A DNA stretch of 32,658 bases. Source: Rhizobium metallidurans (lineage in GTDB: Bacteria; Pseudomonadota; Alphaproteobacteria; Rhizobiales; Rhizobiaceae). Under the pieces are notes generated by a model. It did no database searches. It was not told where the DNA came from and saw only the letters and a program-made list of their open reading frames with translations. Positions within the stretch are counted from its first letter, which is position 1. Every line of letters begins with the position of its first letter. The position numbers were made by a program, and so were the translations under genes. The stretch covers positions 1 to 32,658 of the forward strand of contig NZ_JACIDW010000025.1 in the NCBI RefSeq assembly GCF_014196505.1. Direction: 5' to 3'. This document shows positions 16,487 to 23,700 of this stretch, in pieces.

Positions 16487-17683
16487 TTAGGAGAGCTTCT
16501 TGACGACCGGCATGACCATGGCGGCGCAGACGACGATGGCCGCCGCCGCCACATAGGTCGGCGCGACGAAGCTTCCGGTGCGCTCGGCAAGCGCGCCGGC
16601 GACGATCGGGCCGACGATCTGGCCGAAGCCGAAGGCGGCCGTCATCATCGCGAAGGCCCGGCGCGGGCTCGCCGGCACCAGCTTGCGGCCGATCTGCAGC
16701 CCGTAGGCGGTGATCGCCAGGAAGGTCGAGCCGAACAGCGCCCCGCCGATCAGGGGCGCCACCGAGCGCGGCAGCATCACGGTTGCCAGCACACCGGCAA
16801 CCTGGACCAGAAGTGCGGCGACATAGACCCAGCCGAGCCCGAGCGGCCGCACCAGCGGCTTCCACGCGAACAGCGCCACGGCCGATGTCAGCCCGGCGAT
16901 GAACCAGCAGAGGAATTCGACGGTCGCGCCGGCCGCCGCCATCCGGGCGATGGTGACGAGGAAGGTGGCGGTGATGACGTAGCCGAAGCCGAACAGCCCG
17001 TAGGAGAGTGTCACGAGCAGCATCGGCCGGCTCCATGTGATTGGCGGCTCCTTGCCGGTCTGCCCGCCGGCAACCGGCCCCGCGGGCAGAAGCAGCCAGA
17101 CGAGCGCGAGGCTGATCGCGGAATAGATCGCCCCGCCGATCCAGTCGATCCGCCAGGCGTCCGGACCGCCTTGCGAGGCAAGACCGATGACGAAGACCAT
17201 CACCGACGACAGCGCGATCCCCGCCCCCGGCCCGCCGAAATGCGCCGATTGCACATGGTCGTTGCCGGCCGCCGCCCCGTGGCTGAGCACGATGGCGGAG
17301 GTGAAGATCATCGCGAATGCGCTGGCGACACCGGCGAGAAAGCGGATGACGGCGAAGAGCATGACCGAACCGGTCATCGCCATCGCGGCCAAGAGGATGG
17401 CGTTCGCGGCAAGCGCTGAAAGCGCCACCTTGCGCTCCCGCCCCGCCGCCCAGCCATAGGCTGCCGCGACCGCGCCGACGAGATAGCCGACGAAATTGGC
17501 CGACGCGATGAAGCCGGCATCGGCCGCCGACAGCGGCACGCCGCTCATCATGCCGGGCAGGATCGGCGTATAGGAGAAGCGCCCGAAGCCCATGGCGGAC
17601 GCCATGGCGATCATCCCGGCCAGCGCCGTGCGAAACAAGGGTGCATGCGGGGATGCGTGGGGAAGTTCATTGCGAGCCAACAT
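16487..17683 (-). CDS. YbfB/YjiJ-family MFS transporter
   Basis: A 398-residue major facilitator protein with about twelve spans. The start of TM1, MASAMGFGRFSYTPILPGMM, and the following GFIASANFVGYLVGA are hallmarks of the YbfB/YjiJ group, whose substrates are mostly unknown. The ATG at 17683 begins a short polar N-terminus; the upstream extension in frame is Arg-rich and has no ribosome site. The gene is divergent from padR, and the PadR operator cluster at 17774-17818 lies about 90-135 bp upstream of its start, so control by that regulator is likely. PadR proteins commonly govern a neighbouring efflux gene, which makes an export role attractive, but no drug is implied by sequence. Confidence 0.83.
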   Translation of the reverse strand: MLARNELPHASPHAPLFRTALAGMIAMASAMGFGRFSYTPILPGMMSGVPLSAADAGFIASANFVGYLVGAVAAAYGWAAGRERKVALSALAANAILLAAMAMTGSVMLFAVIRFLAGVASAFAMIFTSAIVLSHGAAAGNDHVQSAHFGGPGAGIALSSVMVFVIGLASQGGPDAWRIDWIGGAIYSAISLALVWLLLPAGPVAGGQTGKEPPITWSRPMLLVTLSYGLFGFGYVITATFLVTIARMAAAGATVEFLCWFIAGLTSAVALFAWKPLVRPLGLGWVYVAALLVQVAGVLATVMLPRSVAPLIGGALFGSTFLAITAYGLQIGRKLVPASPRRAFAMMTAAFGFGQIVGPIVAGALAERTGSFVAPTYVAAAAIVVCAAMVMPVVKKLS

Positions 17684-17767
17684 GCTTCGCTTATCGCGCC
17701 GCACAATGCGAGCCGCAATCAAGATTTTCTGATGAACCCATCAATTCCGGAAATTTTCGGCCCGCCC

Positions 17768-17818
17768 TTGAAACGACATATCTTACGATATATGTTTTAC
17801 GACATAATCAACGATACA
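17768..17818 (+). promoter_or_regulatory. padR promoter with an array of four operator half-sites
   Basis: TTGAAA (17768-17773), a 17-bp spacer and TATGTT (17791-17796) form a good promoter. Overlapping it are four ACGAYATA-like repeats with CGA at 17774, 17786, 17800 and 17812, spaced 12, 14 and 12 bp. They combine into two inverted repeats: ACATAT-N8-ATATGT (17777-17796) and TATGT-N6-ACATA (17791-17806). AAGGAG at 17823-17828 gives the ribosome site. Autorepression by PadR is the likely use. Confidence 0.72.
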
Positions 17819-17834
17819 TCATAAGGAGTAATCG

Positions 17835-18416
17835 ATGAGAGGTTTTAGAGGTGGAATGATGGGCGGCGGTGGCTTTCGCATGGGGCGGAAGTTCGCGGCC
17901 GGCGACCTGCAGCTGGTGATCCTGGCGCTCTTGGCCGAACAGCCGCGCCATGGCTACGAGCTGATCAAGCTTCTGGAAGAGCGCTCCGGCGGCTTCTATG
18001 TCCCGAGCCCCGGCGTCATCTATCCGGCGCTGACCTATCTTGAGGAAACCGGCCTTGCCGAGGTCGAGACGGAGGGCACCAAGAAGCTCTACCGCATCAC
18101 CGAAAGCGGCCGCAAACAGGTCGAGGAAAACAGTTCCATGATCGACATGACGCTAGGAAAGTTGGAACGCATCGGCGAGAAGATGGCGCATGTGCGCCGT
18201 ATTTTCGATCCGGAAAGCCGTGGTCCGGAAAGCTATGGCAGGGAACGCGAGGAAGAAGCCTTCCCCGAGGACAAGAGCGAAGTTGTCGCCGCCCGCATGC
18301 TTTTGAAGTCGGCGCTGAAGCTGCGCTATCCCTGGTCGAAGGACGAAGCCAAGCGCATCGCCGGCATTCTCGAGCGCGCCGCCGCCGAGATCCTGCAGCA
18401 GCCCAGGAACGACTAA
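17835..18416 (+). CDS. PadR-family transcriptional regulator
   Basis: A 193-residue repressor-type protein. A Gly/Arg/Met-rich tail (residues 1-20) leads into the winged-helix domain at about 22-100, with LQLVILALLAEQPRHGYELIKLLEE, quoted here only by its landmarks LILALL...HGYELIK, then PSPGVIYPALTYLEE and the wing YRITESGR. The C-terminal helix region (about 105-190) is the dimerisation part, with a charged insert near 130-150 (RGPESYGREREEEAFPED). PadR proteins sense small molecules and usually repress themselves and a transporter. The ATG at 17835 has AAGGAG 6 nt upstream. The operator array upstream and the divergent MFS gene fit this scheme. The ligand is unknown. Confidence 0.93.
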   Translation: MRGFRGGMMGGGGFRMGRKFAAGDLQLVILALLAEQPRHGYELIKLLEERSGGFYVPSPGVIYPALTYLEETGLAEVETEGTKKLYRITESGRKQVEENSSMIDMTLGKLERIGEKMAHVRRIFDPESRGPESYGREREEEAFPEDKSEVVAARMLLKSALKLRYPWSKDEAKRIAGILERAAAEILQQPRND

Positions 18417-18441
18417 TCACGACCGGCGTCATCAAGCCAAA

Positions 18442-18474
18442 CGAAAACGCCCTGCTCTCGCGGCGGGGCGTTTC
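18442..18474 (+). terminator. Hairpin terminator after padR
   Basis: CGAAAACGCCC (18442-18452) pairs with GGGGCGTTTCG (18464-18474) with one bulged A and a loop of about 11 nt. The T-run is short, so efficiency is uncertain. It lies between the convergent padR and methionine aminopeptidase genes and could serve both. Confidence 0.6.
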
Positions 18475-18516
18475 GCATTGTGGGTCCGTTATATCGTAAG
18501 ACAGATCTCGAAGGCT

Positions 18517-19275
18517 TTACGTCTGGCCGTCGGCCAGCGTCAGGATCATCGGCCCGTTGCGGGTCGCGACCACGGTGTGTTCGTACTGCACCGTCGGCGC
18601 CTGCGGATCGGCGTAGAGCGTCCAGGCGTCGTCGCCGCCCTCGGCCCATGTGGCGCCGAGCGACAGGAACGGCTCGACGGTGAAGACCAGCCCGTCCGTC
18701 ATGATCCGCTTTTCGGACGGGTCCGGCCATGTCGAAAGCTCGCCCGGCTCCTCGTGCAGCGAGCGGCCGACGCCGTGGCTGGCGAGGTTCGCCACCAGCG
18801 TATAGCGGTTCTTGGCCGCGAACGCGCCGATCGCCTGGCCGATCTTGGCCAGCGGCTCGCCCGATTTCACCTGGTTGAGCCCCACCCACAGCGCCCGCTT
18901 GCCGTCGCGACAGAGCTTGTCGAGCTTCGACTTCGACGGCGGCACGACGAAGGAGGCGCCGGTATCGGAGAAGAAACCGTCCTTTTCGGCCGAAACGTCG
19001 ATATTGACGAGATCACCAGGGCGGATGACGCGCGAACCGGGAATGCCGTGCGCGATTTCCTCGTTGACACTGATGCAGGTGGCGCCCGGAAACTGGTAGC
19101 AGAACTCCGGCGCCGAGCGCGCGCCCGCACTTTCGAGCACCCGGCGGCCGATATCGTCGAGCTCCTGCGTGGTGATCCCAGGCTCCAGCGAGGCCGACAT
19201 GATCTGGATCGCGTTGGCGCAGATGCGGCCGATCTCCTTGAGCTTCAGCAGTTCGTCTTCAGTCTCGATAATCAT
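18517..19275 (-). CDS. map: Type I methionine aminopeptidase
   Basis: This enzyme removes the initiator methionine from new proteins. The 252-residue protein has the pita-bread fold landmarks and all expected metal and active-site residues: His76 (IAHGIP), Asp93 (NIDV), Asp104 (FSDTGASF), His167 (SHGVGR), His174, Glu201 (FTVEPF) and Glu232 (QYEHTV). The usual GWHGDT loop is replaced by GFFSDTG, which suggests a divergent or second copy rather than the essential housekeeping enzyme; genomes of this group often have more than one map. No N-terminal zinc-finger extension is present. It follows the LLM oxidoreductase gene by 113 nt on the same strand. A weak GGA site precedes the ATG. Confidence 0.92.
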   Translation of the reverse strand: MIIETEDELLKLKEIGRICANAIQIMSASLEPGITTQELDDIGRRVLESAGARSAPEFCYQFPGATCISVNEEIAHGIPGSRVIRPGDLVNIDVSAEKDGFFSDTGASFVVPPSKSKLDKLCRDGKRALWVGLNQVKSGEPLAKIGQAIGAFAAKNRYTLVANLASHGVGRSLHEEPGELSTWPDPSEKRIMTDGLVFTVEPFLSLGATWAEGGDDAWTLYADPQAPTVQYEHTVVATRNGPMILTLADGQT

Positions 19276-19388
19276 GAAATTCCGTTTCCGGCCCTGCGTT
19301 TACGGCCGGTCGGCCGGCTCTCGAATCTGGAACAGAACACGACGCCGGGGGAAATCCAATTCATCCTTTACGCCATGAAGCTCCTGCT

Positions 19389-20450
19389 TTAGGCGCTGGC
19401 TTTCGCCCCTTCGCCGCTCTCAGTCAATGCCTTTCTGACGATCGGCGCGACTTTCGTGCCGTAGAGCTCGATCCCGCGCATGATCTGGTCGTGCGGCATC
19501 AGGCCGATCGCCATCTGCAGCAGGAAGCGGTCGTTCTTGAACAGCTTGTGATGCGCGATGATCTTCTCCGCCACCACCTCGGGATCGCCGACGAAGAGCG
19601 CCCCCTTCGGCCCGCGCGAAGCGTCGAAATGCGGGCGGCTCGTAGGCCCCCAGCCGCGCTCGCGGCCGATCCGGTTCATCACTTCCGCCTGCGGCCCGTA
19701 GAACTGGTCGGCCGCCGCATCCGTGGTGCCGGCGACGAAGCCGTGGACGTTGATCGATGTCTTGAGCTTGGCCTGGTCCTGCCCCGCCCGCCGTGCGGCC
19801 TCGCGGTAGAGATCGAATAGCGGCGCGAAGCGATGCGGTTCGCCGCCGATGATGGCAAGCGCCACCGGCAGCCCGAGCGCGCCGGCGCGCGCCACCGACT
19901 GCGGCGTGCCGCCAACCGCGATCCACACCGGCAGCGGGTCCTGAAACGGCCTCGGATAAACGCCGCGCCCGTTGATCGCGGGCCGCATCTCGCCCGACCA
20001 CGTCACCGCCTCGCTGTCGCGAAGGGCCAAAAGCAGGTCGAGCTTTTCCTCGAACAGCTGGTCGTAATCCTCGAGATTATAGCCGAACAGCGGGAAGGAT
20101 TCGATGAACGACCCCCGCCCCGCCATGATCTCGGCGCGTCCGTTGGAAAGAAGATCGAGCGTCGAGAACTGCTGGAAGACCCGCACCGGATCGTCGGAGG
20201 ACAGCACGGTGACGGCGCTCGTCAGCCGGATGTTCCTGGTCTTCACCGCCGCCGCCGCCAGCGCCACGGCCGGCGCGGACGCCGCATAATCCGGCCGATG
20301 ATGCTCGCCCAGCCCGAAGACGTCGAGCCCCACCTGATCGGCCAGCTCGATCTCCTCGATCAGATGCTTCAACCGCTCGGCCCCTTCCACCCCCTTGCTC
20401 CTCGACGGATTGGGGTTGACGTCTGCGAAGGTATAAAGGCCGAGTTCCAT
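19389..20450 (-). CDS. LLM-class flavin-dependent oxidoreductase
   Basis: A 353-residue luciferase-like monooxygenase-fold protein. It opens with MELGLYTFADV, followed by GLDVFGLGEHHRPDYA (about 40-55), the VTVLSSDDPVRVFQQFSTLDLLSNGRAE segment in landmark form (LSSDDPVRV, LDLLSNGR), AGRGSF, and the late VGDPEVVAEKI motif. Members use reduced flavin and oxygen on varied substrates; nothing in the sequence sets the substrate. The ATG at 20450 gives the typical family start; an in-frame ATG at 20459 is close and neither has a strong ribosome site. The gene is downstream of the VapBC-like module on the same strand, separated by 103 nt, and is probably transcribed separately. Confidence 0.87.
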   Translation of the reverse strand: MELGLYTFADVNPNPSRSKGVEGAERLKHLIEEIELADQVGLDVFGLGEHHRPDYAASAPAVALAAAAVKTRNIRLTSAVTVLSSDDPVRVFQQFSTLDLLSNGRAEIMAGRGSFIESFPLFGYNLEDYDQLFEEKLDLLLALRDSEAVTWSGEMRPAINGRGVYPRPFQDPLPVWIAVGGTPQSVARAGALGLPVALAIIGGEPHRFAPLFDLYREAARRAGQDQAKLKTSINVHGFVAGTTDAAADQFYGPQAEVMNRIGRERGWGPTSRPHFDASRGPKGALFVGDPEVVAEKIIAHHKLFKNDRFLLQMAIGLMPHDQIMRGIELYGTKVAPIVRKALTESGEGAKASA

Positions 20451-20553
20451 GGCGTGCATCCCGTTGAAATCTTTAGATTGCAGATAAGGATGGCCGAGGT
20501 GGGGCGCAATGACAAATTCTAGAACGGATCGTTCGATAAAGTTGATGGGGGAG

Positions 20554-20976
20554 CTAGCCTGGCCCATCCCATGGGTTGACGATCTCGAGCCCCATGTTCT
20601 GGAAGTCCTTGACGTTGCGGGTCACGAGAACGAACCCATGCGTCCGCGCTGTAGCGCCGATGAAGGCATCGCGTAGCGGCCGGGTGACAGGCACGTTCAA
20701 TGCGGCGCAATCAAGCGCGATCGCCTCATCAACAGGAATGACCCGCGACTGTAGCCGCTCACGCATCTTGTCCCGCCATTCCTCCAGAACCTCAGCCTGA
20801 ACGGGATCGCGGCGCTTGAGAAGCAAGATGCCGTACTCGATCTCGAAGATACTGATCGCCGAGAGGTAGACGACATCAAGGCTGATCCCGGCAAACCAGG
20901 CGGCGAAGGCCGGATCGACCTTGCTGTTTCGCAGTTTTCTAAGCTCTGAGGCGACGTTGGTGTCGATCAGATACAT
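20554..20976 (-). CDS. VapC-like PIN-domain toxin
   Basis: A 140-residue PIN-domain protein, presumed RNase and toxin of a type II module. The acidic site is visible: Asp5 in LIDTNV, Glu45 in IFEIEYG, Asp103 in LRDAFIGATA, and Asp124 in RNVKDF. Length is normal. The start is fixed by a TGATG overlap with the antitoxin stop, in which the final A of TGA is the first base of ATG, so translation should be coupled. PIN toxins of this group (often written VapC or FitB-like) cut tRNA or rRNA; the target here is unknown. Confidence 0.92.
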   Translation of the reverse strand: MYLIDTNVASELRKLRNSKVDPAFAAWFAGISLDVVYLSAISIFEIEYGILLLKRRDPVQAEVLEEWRDKMRERLQSRVIPVDEAIALDCAALNVPVTRPLRDAFIGATARTHGFVLVTRNVKDFQNMGLEIVNPWDGPG

Positions 20977-21227
20977 CAGGAAAAATCGATCGGCTTGATG
21001 CCGGTGTCATCGAGCTTCGGGATCTCGAACTCGATTTCGTCAGCGCCTGGAACGTAGAAGGCCTCGCTGATGGAGTCTTCCTGCTTGGTCAGCTTCCGGT
21101 ACTCGTCCACCGTCAGCAGCACGTAGGCCGGCTTTCCCCGGTCGGTGATGATCACCGCACCCTTTGCCGTTGCACGGAAGGCGCTCGATCGGTTCTGATT
21201 GAATTCGCGGCTGCTGATGATGGTCAT
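20976..21227 (-). CDS. Phd/YefM-type antitoxin
   Basis: An 83-residue antitoxin with the Phd/YefM N-terminal DNA-binding fold: SSREFNQNRSSAFRAT, then GAVIITDRGKPAYVLLTVDEYRKL (seen as VIITDRGKPAYVL) up to about residue 47, followed by an acidic C-terminal tail that should wrap the PIN toxin. It is the first gene of the pair and overlaps the toxin start by one base. AGAGG about 5 nt before the ATG gives a good ribosome site. The palindrome just upstream (21241-21258) is a likely binding site for the complex. Confidence 0.9.
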   Translation of the reverse strand: MTIISSREFNQNRSSAFRATAKGAVIITDRGKPAYVLLTVDEYRKLTKQEDSISEAFYVPGADEIEFEIPKLDDTGIKPIDFS

Positions 21228-21240
21228 GGCGGCACCTCTT

Positions 21241-21258
21241 TGTAGCTACGTTACTACA
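21241..21258 (-). promoter_or_regulatory. Probable operator of the Phd/PIN module
   Basis: TGTAGCTACGTTACTACA has inverted ends TGTAG and CTACA and lies 14 bp upstream of the antitoxin ATG. A TATGTA hexamer on the minus strand (21261-21256) overlaps its edge and could be the -10 box. No clear -35 was found. Confidence 0.5.
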
Positions 21259-21364
21259 TAAGTCGCGCACCGCCAAATCCGACTCTCATATCAAGCACTT
21301 CAACGTCTGAACGGAATCATCCTGCGAACCGCCTCGTGCTCGGCATGAACAGAAGACCTCCCTC

Positions 21365-21387
21365 ATTCCTGTCCTTGTGACAGGAAT
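21365..21387. repeat. Perfect 9-bp-stem hairpin with CTTGT loop, second copy type
   Basis: ATTCCTGTC (21365-21373), loop CTTGT and GACAGGAAT (21379-21387) form a perfect inverted repeat, 50 nt after the AHSA1 gene stop. It shares loop and arm length, but not arm sequence, with 214-236. The flanking GCGACGCGTGTCGGCGACG is GC-rich and partly palindromic. Confidence 0.7.
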
Positions 21388-21436
21388 CCAGGCGACGCGT
21401 GTCGGCGACGAAGAAAGGTGATGCCCGCTCTCCAAA

Positions 21437-21904
21437 TCACATGCGCGCCAGAAGCTCGGCGAGCTGGTCGGCGCATTTGCCCCAGCCCTCGTGGAAACCC
21501 ATTTCCTCGTGGGTCTTCTTGTCCTCGGCGGTCCAGTGCACGGCGGTTGCCGTGTATTTCGTGCGGCCGTTGCCGATATCCTCGAGCAGCACGGTCGCGG
21601 TCATGAACGGCTTTTCGGACGGCACCCAGGCGCTGGTATAGGCGTCGGTGAAGACCAGCTTCTCGTTTTCGATCACCTCGAGATAGACCCCGCGATTGGG
21701 AAAATCCTGTCCCTCGGGACTGCGCATGACGATCAGGCTGGCGCCGCCGGCGCGCACGTCGAGCTTGGCGTCCGATATCGTCCAGGGACGCGGCACGAAC
21801 CACTCCTTCATCAGCGCGGGATCGGTCCAGGCCTTGAAGATCTTTTCGCGCGGCGCGTCGAATTCGCGGACGAGAATAAGCTCGTGCGTGGCGGTCTCGG
21901 TCAT
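21437..21904 (-). CDS. AHSA1/SRPBCC-domain protein
   Basis: A 155-residue START-like protein of the AHSA1 (activator of Hsp90 ATPase homologue 1) group. Landmarks are REFDAPREKIFKAWTDP at about 13-29, the WFVPRPWT segment, and the C-terminal helix HEEMGFHEGWGKCADQLAELL. Bacterial members are hydrophobic-ligand binding proteins often encoded beside ArsR regulators or ECF sigma factors; biochemical roles are mostly unknown. It lies downstream of the sigma factor gene on the same strand with a 117-nt gap that carries its own ECF42-like promoter. The ATG at 21904 follows GGAGACGACCG. I infer that it belongs to the stress unit controlled by that sigma factor. Confidence 0.9.
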   Translation of the reverse strand: MTETATHELILVREFDAPREKIFKAWTDPALMKEWFVPRPWTISDAKLDVRAGGASLIVMRSPEGQDFPNRGVYLEVIENEKLVFTDAYTSAWVPSEKPFMTATVLLEDIGNGRTKYTATAVHWTAEDKKTHEEMGFHEGWGKCADQLAELLARM

Positions 21905-21935
21905 CGGTCGTCTCCGTTTGAATGAAAGCCGTTCT

Positions 21936-21969
21936 TGATCAGTCCGTTACATCCTGATCGGTCTGTTAC
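21936..21969. repeat. Two 15-nt direct repeats in the AHSA1 leader
   Basis: TGATCAGTCCGTTAC (21936-21950) and TGATCGGTCTGTTAC (21955-21969) match at 13 of 15 positions with a 19-bp period. They lie between the ECF42-like -10 box (21973-21976) and the AHSA1 start, across the expected transcription start, where a repressor could act. Confidence 0.6.
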
Positions 21970-21972
21970 GAG

Positions 21973-21999
21973 GACGTGTGAGATGTCGCCGATCCGACA
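21973..21999 (-). promoter_or_regulatory. ECF42-like promoter of the AHSA1 gene
   Basis: On the minus strand TGTCGG (21999-21994) and CGTC (21976-21973) are separated by exactly 17 bp. The same boxes and spacing occur before the yciI-sigma operon at 23674-23700. The reported ECF42 consensus is TGTCGA at -35 and CGA/TC at -10. Start codon lies 68 bp downstream. Confidence 0.65.
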
Positions 22000-22021
22000 A
22001 GGCGCAAGGCTTTTCGCGGAA

Positions 22022-23281
22022 TTATTTCACCGCCGGCAGCGCCGGTTCCATCGTCAGGCTGTCGATCTGCCGGCGGATATGCGCGGCCTCGGGTGCGGAA
22101 TGCGCCAGCGCGATCGCCCGGTCGAAGGCCTCGCGCGCCTCACGCAGGCGGCCGATCTGCTTCAACAGCCCGCCGCGCAGGCCGTGATAATAGAAATAGC
22201 CGTCGAGCTTGTCCTGAAGCGTCTCCACCAGCGCCAGCGCCTCGCCCGGCCCCCTGAGCTTCGAGACGGCGACCGCCCGGTTGAGCGTGATAACCGGCGA
22301 CGGCTGCATGCGCTCCAGCGCACGATAGAGCAGCTCGATCTCTTCCCAGTCGGTATCTTCGGCCCGCTTGGCGCGCGAATGCAGCGCCGCGATCGCCGCC
22401 TGGAACTGGTAGCTCCCGGGCTGCCGGTGGCGGATCGCCTTGTCGAGCAAAGCCAGCGCTTCGTTGATCAGCTCGCGGTTCCAGAGCGACCGGTCCTGAT
22501 CCTCGAGCAGCACGATCTCGTTGTCGGCGCTGAAGCGCGCCGGACGCCGTGAGATCTGCAAGAGCATCAGCGCCAACAGCCCCATCAGCTCCGGCTCGCC
22601 GGGGAAGATGCGCAGGAGCAATCGCGCCAGCCGGATCGCCTCGTCGGAAAAGGCGCAGGCCTCGGCCCTGGGGTCTGCCTGGCTGTAGCCCTCGTTGAAG
22701 ACGAGGTAGATCATCGTCGAAACGATCGACAGCCGCTCGGCCCGCTCCGCCGCATCCGGCGTTTCGAAGGGAACGCCGGCCTTGGCGACGCGCGCCTTGG
22801 CCCGCGTGATCCGCTGCTCCATGGCGCTCTCGCCCACCAGGAACGCGCGGGCGATCTGCTGCACCGAAAGGCCGGAGACAATGCGCAGCGCCAGCGCGAT
22901 CTGCTGCGTCGCCGGCAGGTCGGGATGGCAGCAGATGAAGAGCAGGCGCAGGATATCGTCGCGATAGTTGGACGTATCCAGCCGCTCGGCGATATCGCTC
23001 TCGGCATCCTCGGTGTCGGAGATCAGCTCCTCGTCGGGCAACGCCTGGGTCTTCGAACGCTTGCGCACCGCGTCGATGCCGCTGTTACGGCCGACGAAGA
23101 TCAACCATGCCGTCGGATCGCGCGGCGGCCCCTTGTCCGGCCAGGTTCTGACGGCGCGCAGGCAGGCCTCCTGAAAGGCCTCTTCCGCGATATCGAGATC
23201 GCGGAAGTATCGAAGCAGCGCGCCGAGCGCCTTCGGCCGGGCGGAAGCGAGCGTAACGTCGATCCAGGCAATGTCGGTCAT
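22022..23281 (-). CDS. ECF42-type RNA polymerase sigma factor with C-terminal TPR region
   Basis: A 419-residue extracytoplasmic-function sigma factor. Region 2 occupies about residues 10-80 (DIAEEAFQEACLRAVRTWP, then PTAWLIFVGRNSGIDAVRKR), region 4 about 115-170 (LALRIVSGLSVQQIARAFLVGESAMEQRITRAK, by landmarks SGLSVQQIA and MEQRITRAK). A long helical extension of about 240 residues follows, built of TPR-like repeats (YRALERMQPSPVITLNRAVAVS, YYYHGLRGGLLKQIGR). This layout plus a co-encoded DGPF/YciI protein defines the ECF42 group, which has no classical anti-sigma factor; the C-terminal part is thought to be needed for activity. The start overlaps the yciI stop by 4 nt (ATGA). Confidence 0.93.
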   Translation of the reverse strand: MTDIAWIDVTLASARPKALGALLRYFRDLDIAEEAFQEACLRAVRTWPDKGPPRDPTAWLIFVGRNSGIDAVRKRSKTQALPDEELISDTEDAESDIAERLDTSNYRDDILRLLFICCHPDLPATQQIALALRIVSGLSVQQIARAFLVGESAMEQRITRAKARVAKAGVPFETPDAAERAERLSIVSTMIYLVFNEGYSQADPRAEACAFSDEAIRLARLLLRIFPGEPELMGLLALMLLQISRRPARFSADNEIVLLEDQDRSLWNRELINEALALLDKAIRHRQPGSYQFQAAIAALHSRAKRAEDTDWEEIELLYRALERMQPSPVITLNRAVAVSKLRGPGEALALVETLQDKLDGYFYYHGLRGGLLKQIGRLREAREAFDRAIALAHSAPEAAHIRRQIDSLTMEPALPAVK

Positions 23282-23652
23282 GTCGCGCTCTCTCCGGGCC
23301 GGAACACGTACAACGGCCTGATTTCATAGGATGTGGAGCCGGGATTGACCGACGAAAGCTCCTTGGAAAAGGCGACCGCCGCCTCCAGCGTGTCGAAATC
23401 GACCACGTAGAAACCGAGCAGTGCCTCCTTGGTCTCGGCGAACGGACCATCGAGCACCAGCGGCTCCTCCTTGCCCTTGCGCACCGTGGTCGCCGCCGTG
23501 GTCGGCATCAGCCGGCCGACAGGCCCGAGCTTGCCGCTTTCGGCCAAGGGCGCCTGAACCGCATAAAGCTTCGCCATCACGGCGTCCTCTTCCTCCTTGG
23601 TCCAGGAGAAAACCCGCTCTTCATCGGCATAGCAAAGGATCGCATACAGCAT
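23278..23652 (-). CDS. YciI/DGPF-domain protein, partner of the ECF42 sigma factor
   Basis: A 124-residue YCII-related protein with the DGPFAETKE signature at about residues 68-76 and the dimeric alpha-beta barrel pattern (LYAILCYADEE at the start, GFYVVDFDTLEAA later). Such proteins accompany ECF42 sigma factors in many bacteria; whether they sense, modify or protect is unresolved. The gene is first in an operon with the sigma factor and overlaps it by 4 nt. A purine-rich GAGGAAGAGGAG precedes the ATG at 23652. The ECF42-like promoter lies 22 bp upstream. Confidence 0.93.
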   Translation of the reverse strand: MLYAILCYADEERVFSWTKEEEDAVMAKLYAVQAPLAESGKLGPVGRLMPTTAATTVRKGKEEPLVLDGPFAETKEALLGFYVVDFDTLEAAVAFSKELSSVNPGSTSYEIRPLYVFRPGESAT

Positions 23653-23673
23653 CTCATACTCCTCTTCCTCAAT

Positions 23674-23700
23674 GACGAAGGAGTAACGCGGCTACCGACA
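23674..23700 (-). promoter_or_regulatory. ECF42-like autoregulatory promoter of yciI-sigma
   Basis: On the minus strand TGTCGG (23700-23695), 17 bp, then CGTC (23677-23674). The predicted start site near 23666 leaves a leader of about 14 nt that is nearly all ribosome site. The boxes match the AHSA1 promoter exactly, which supports a shared sigma factor. Confidence 0.68.
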
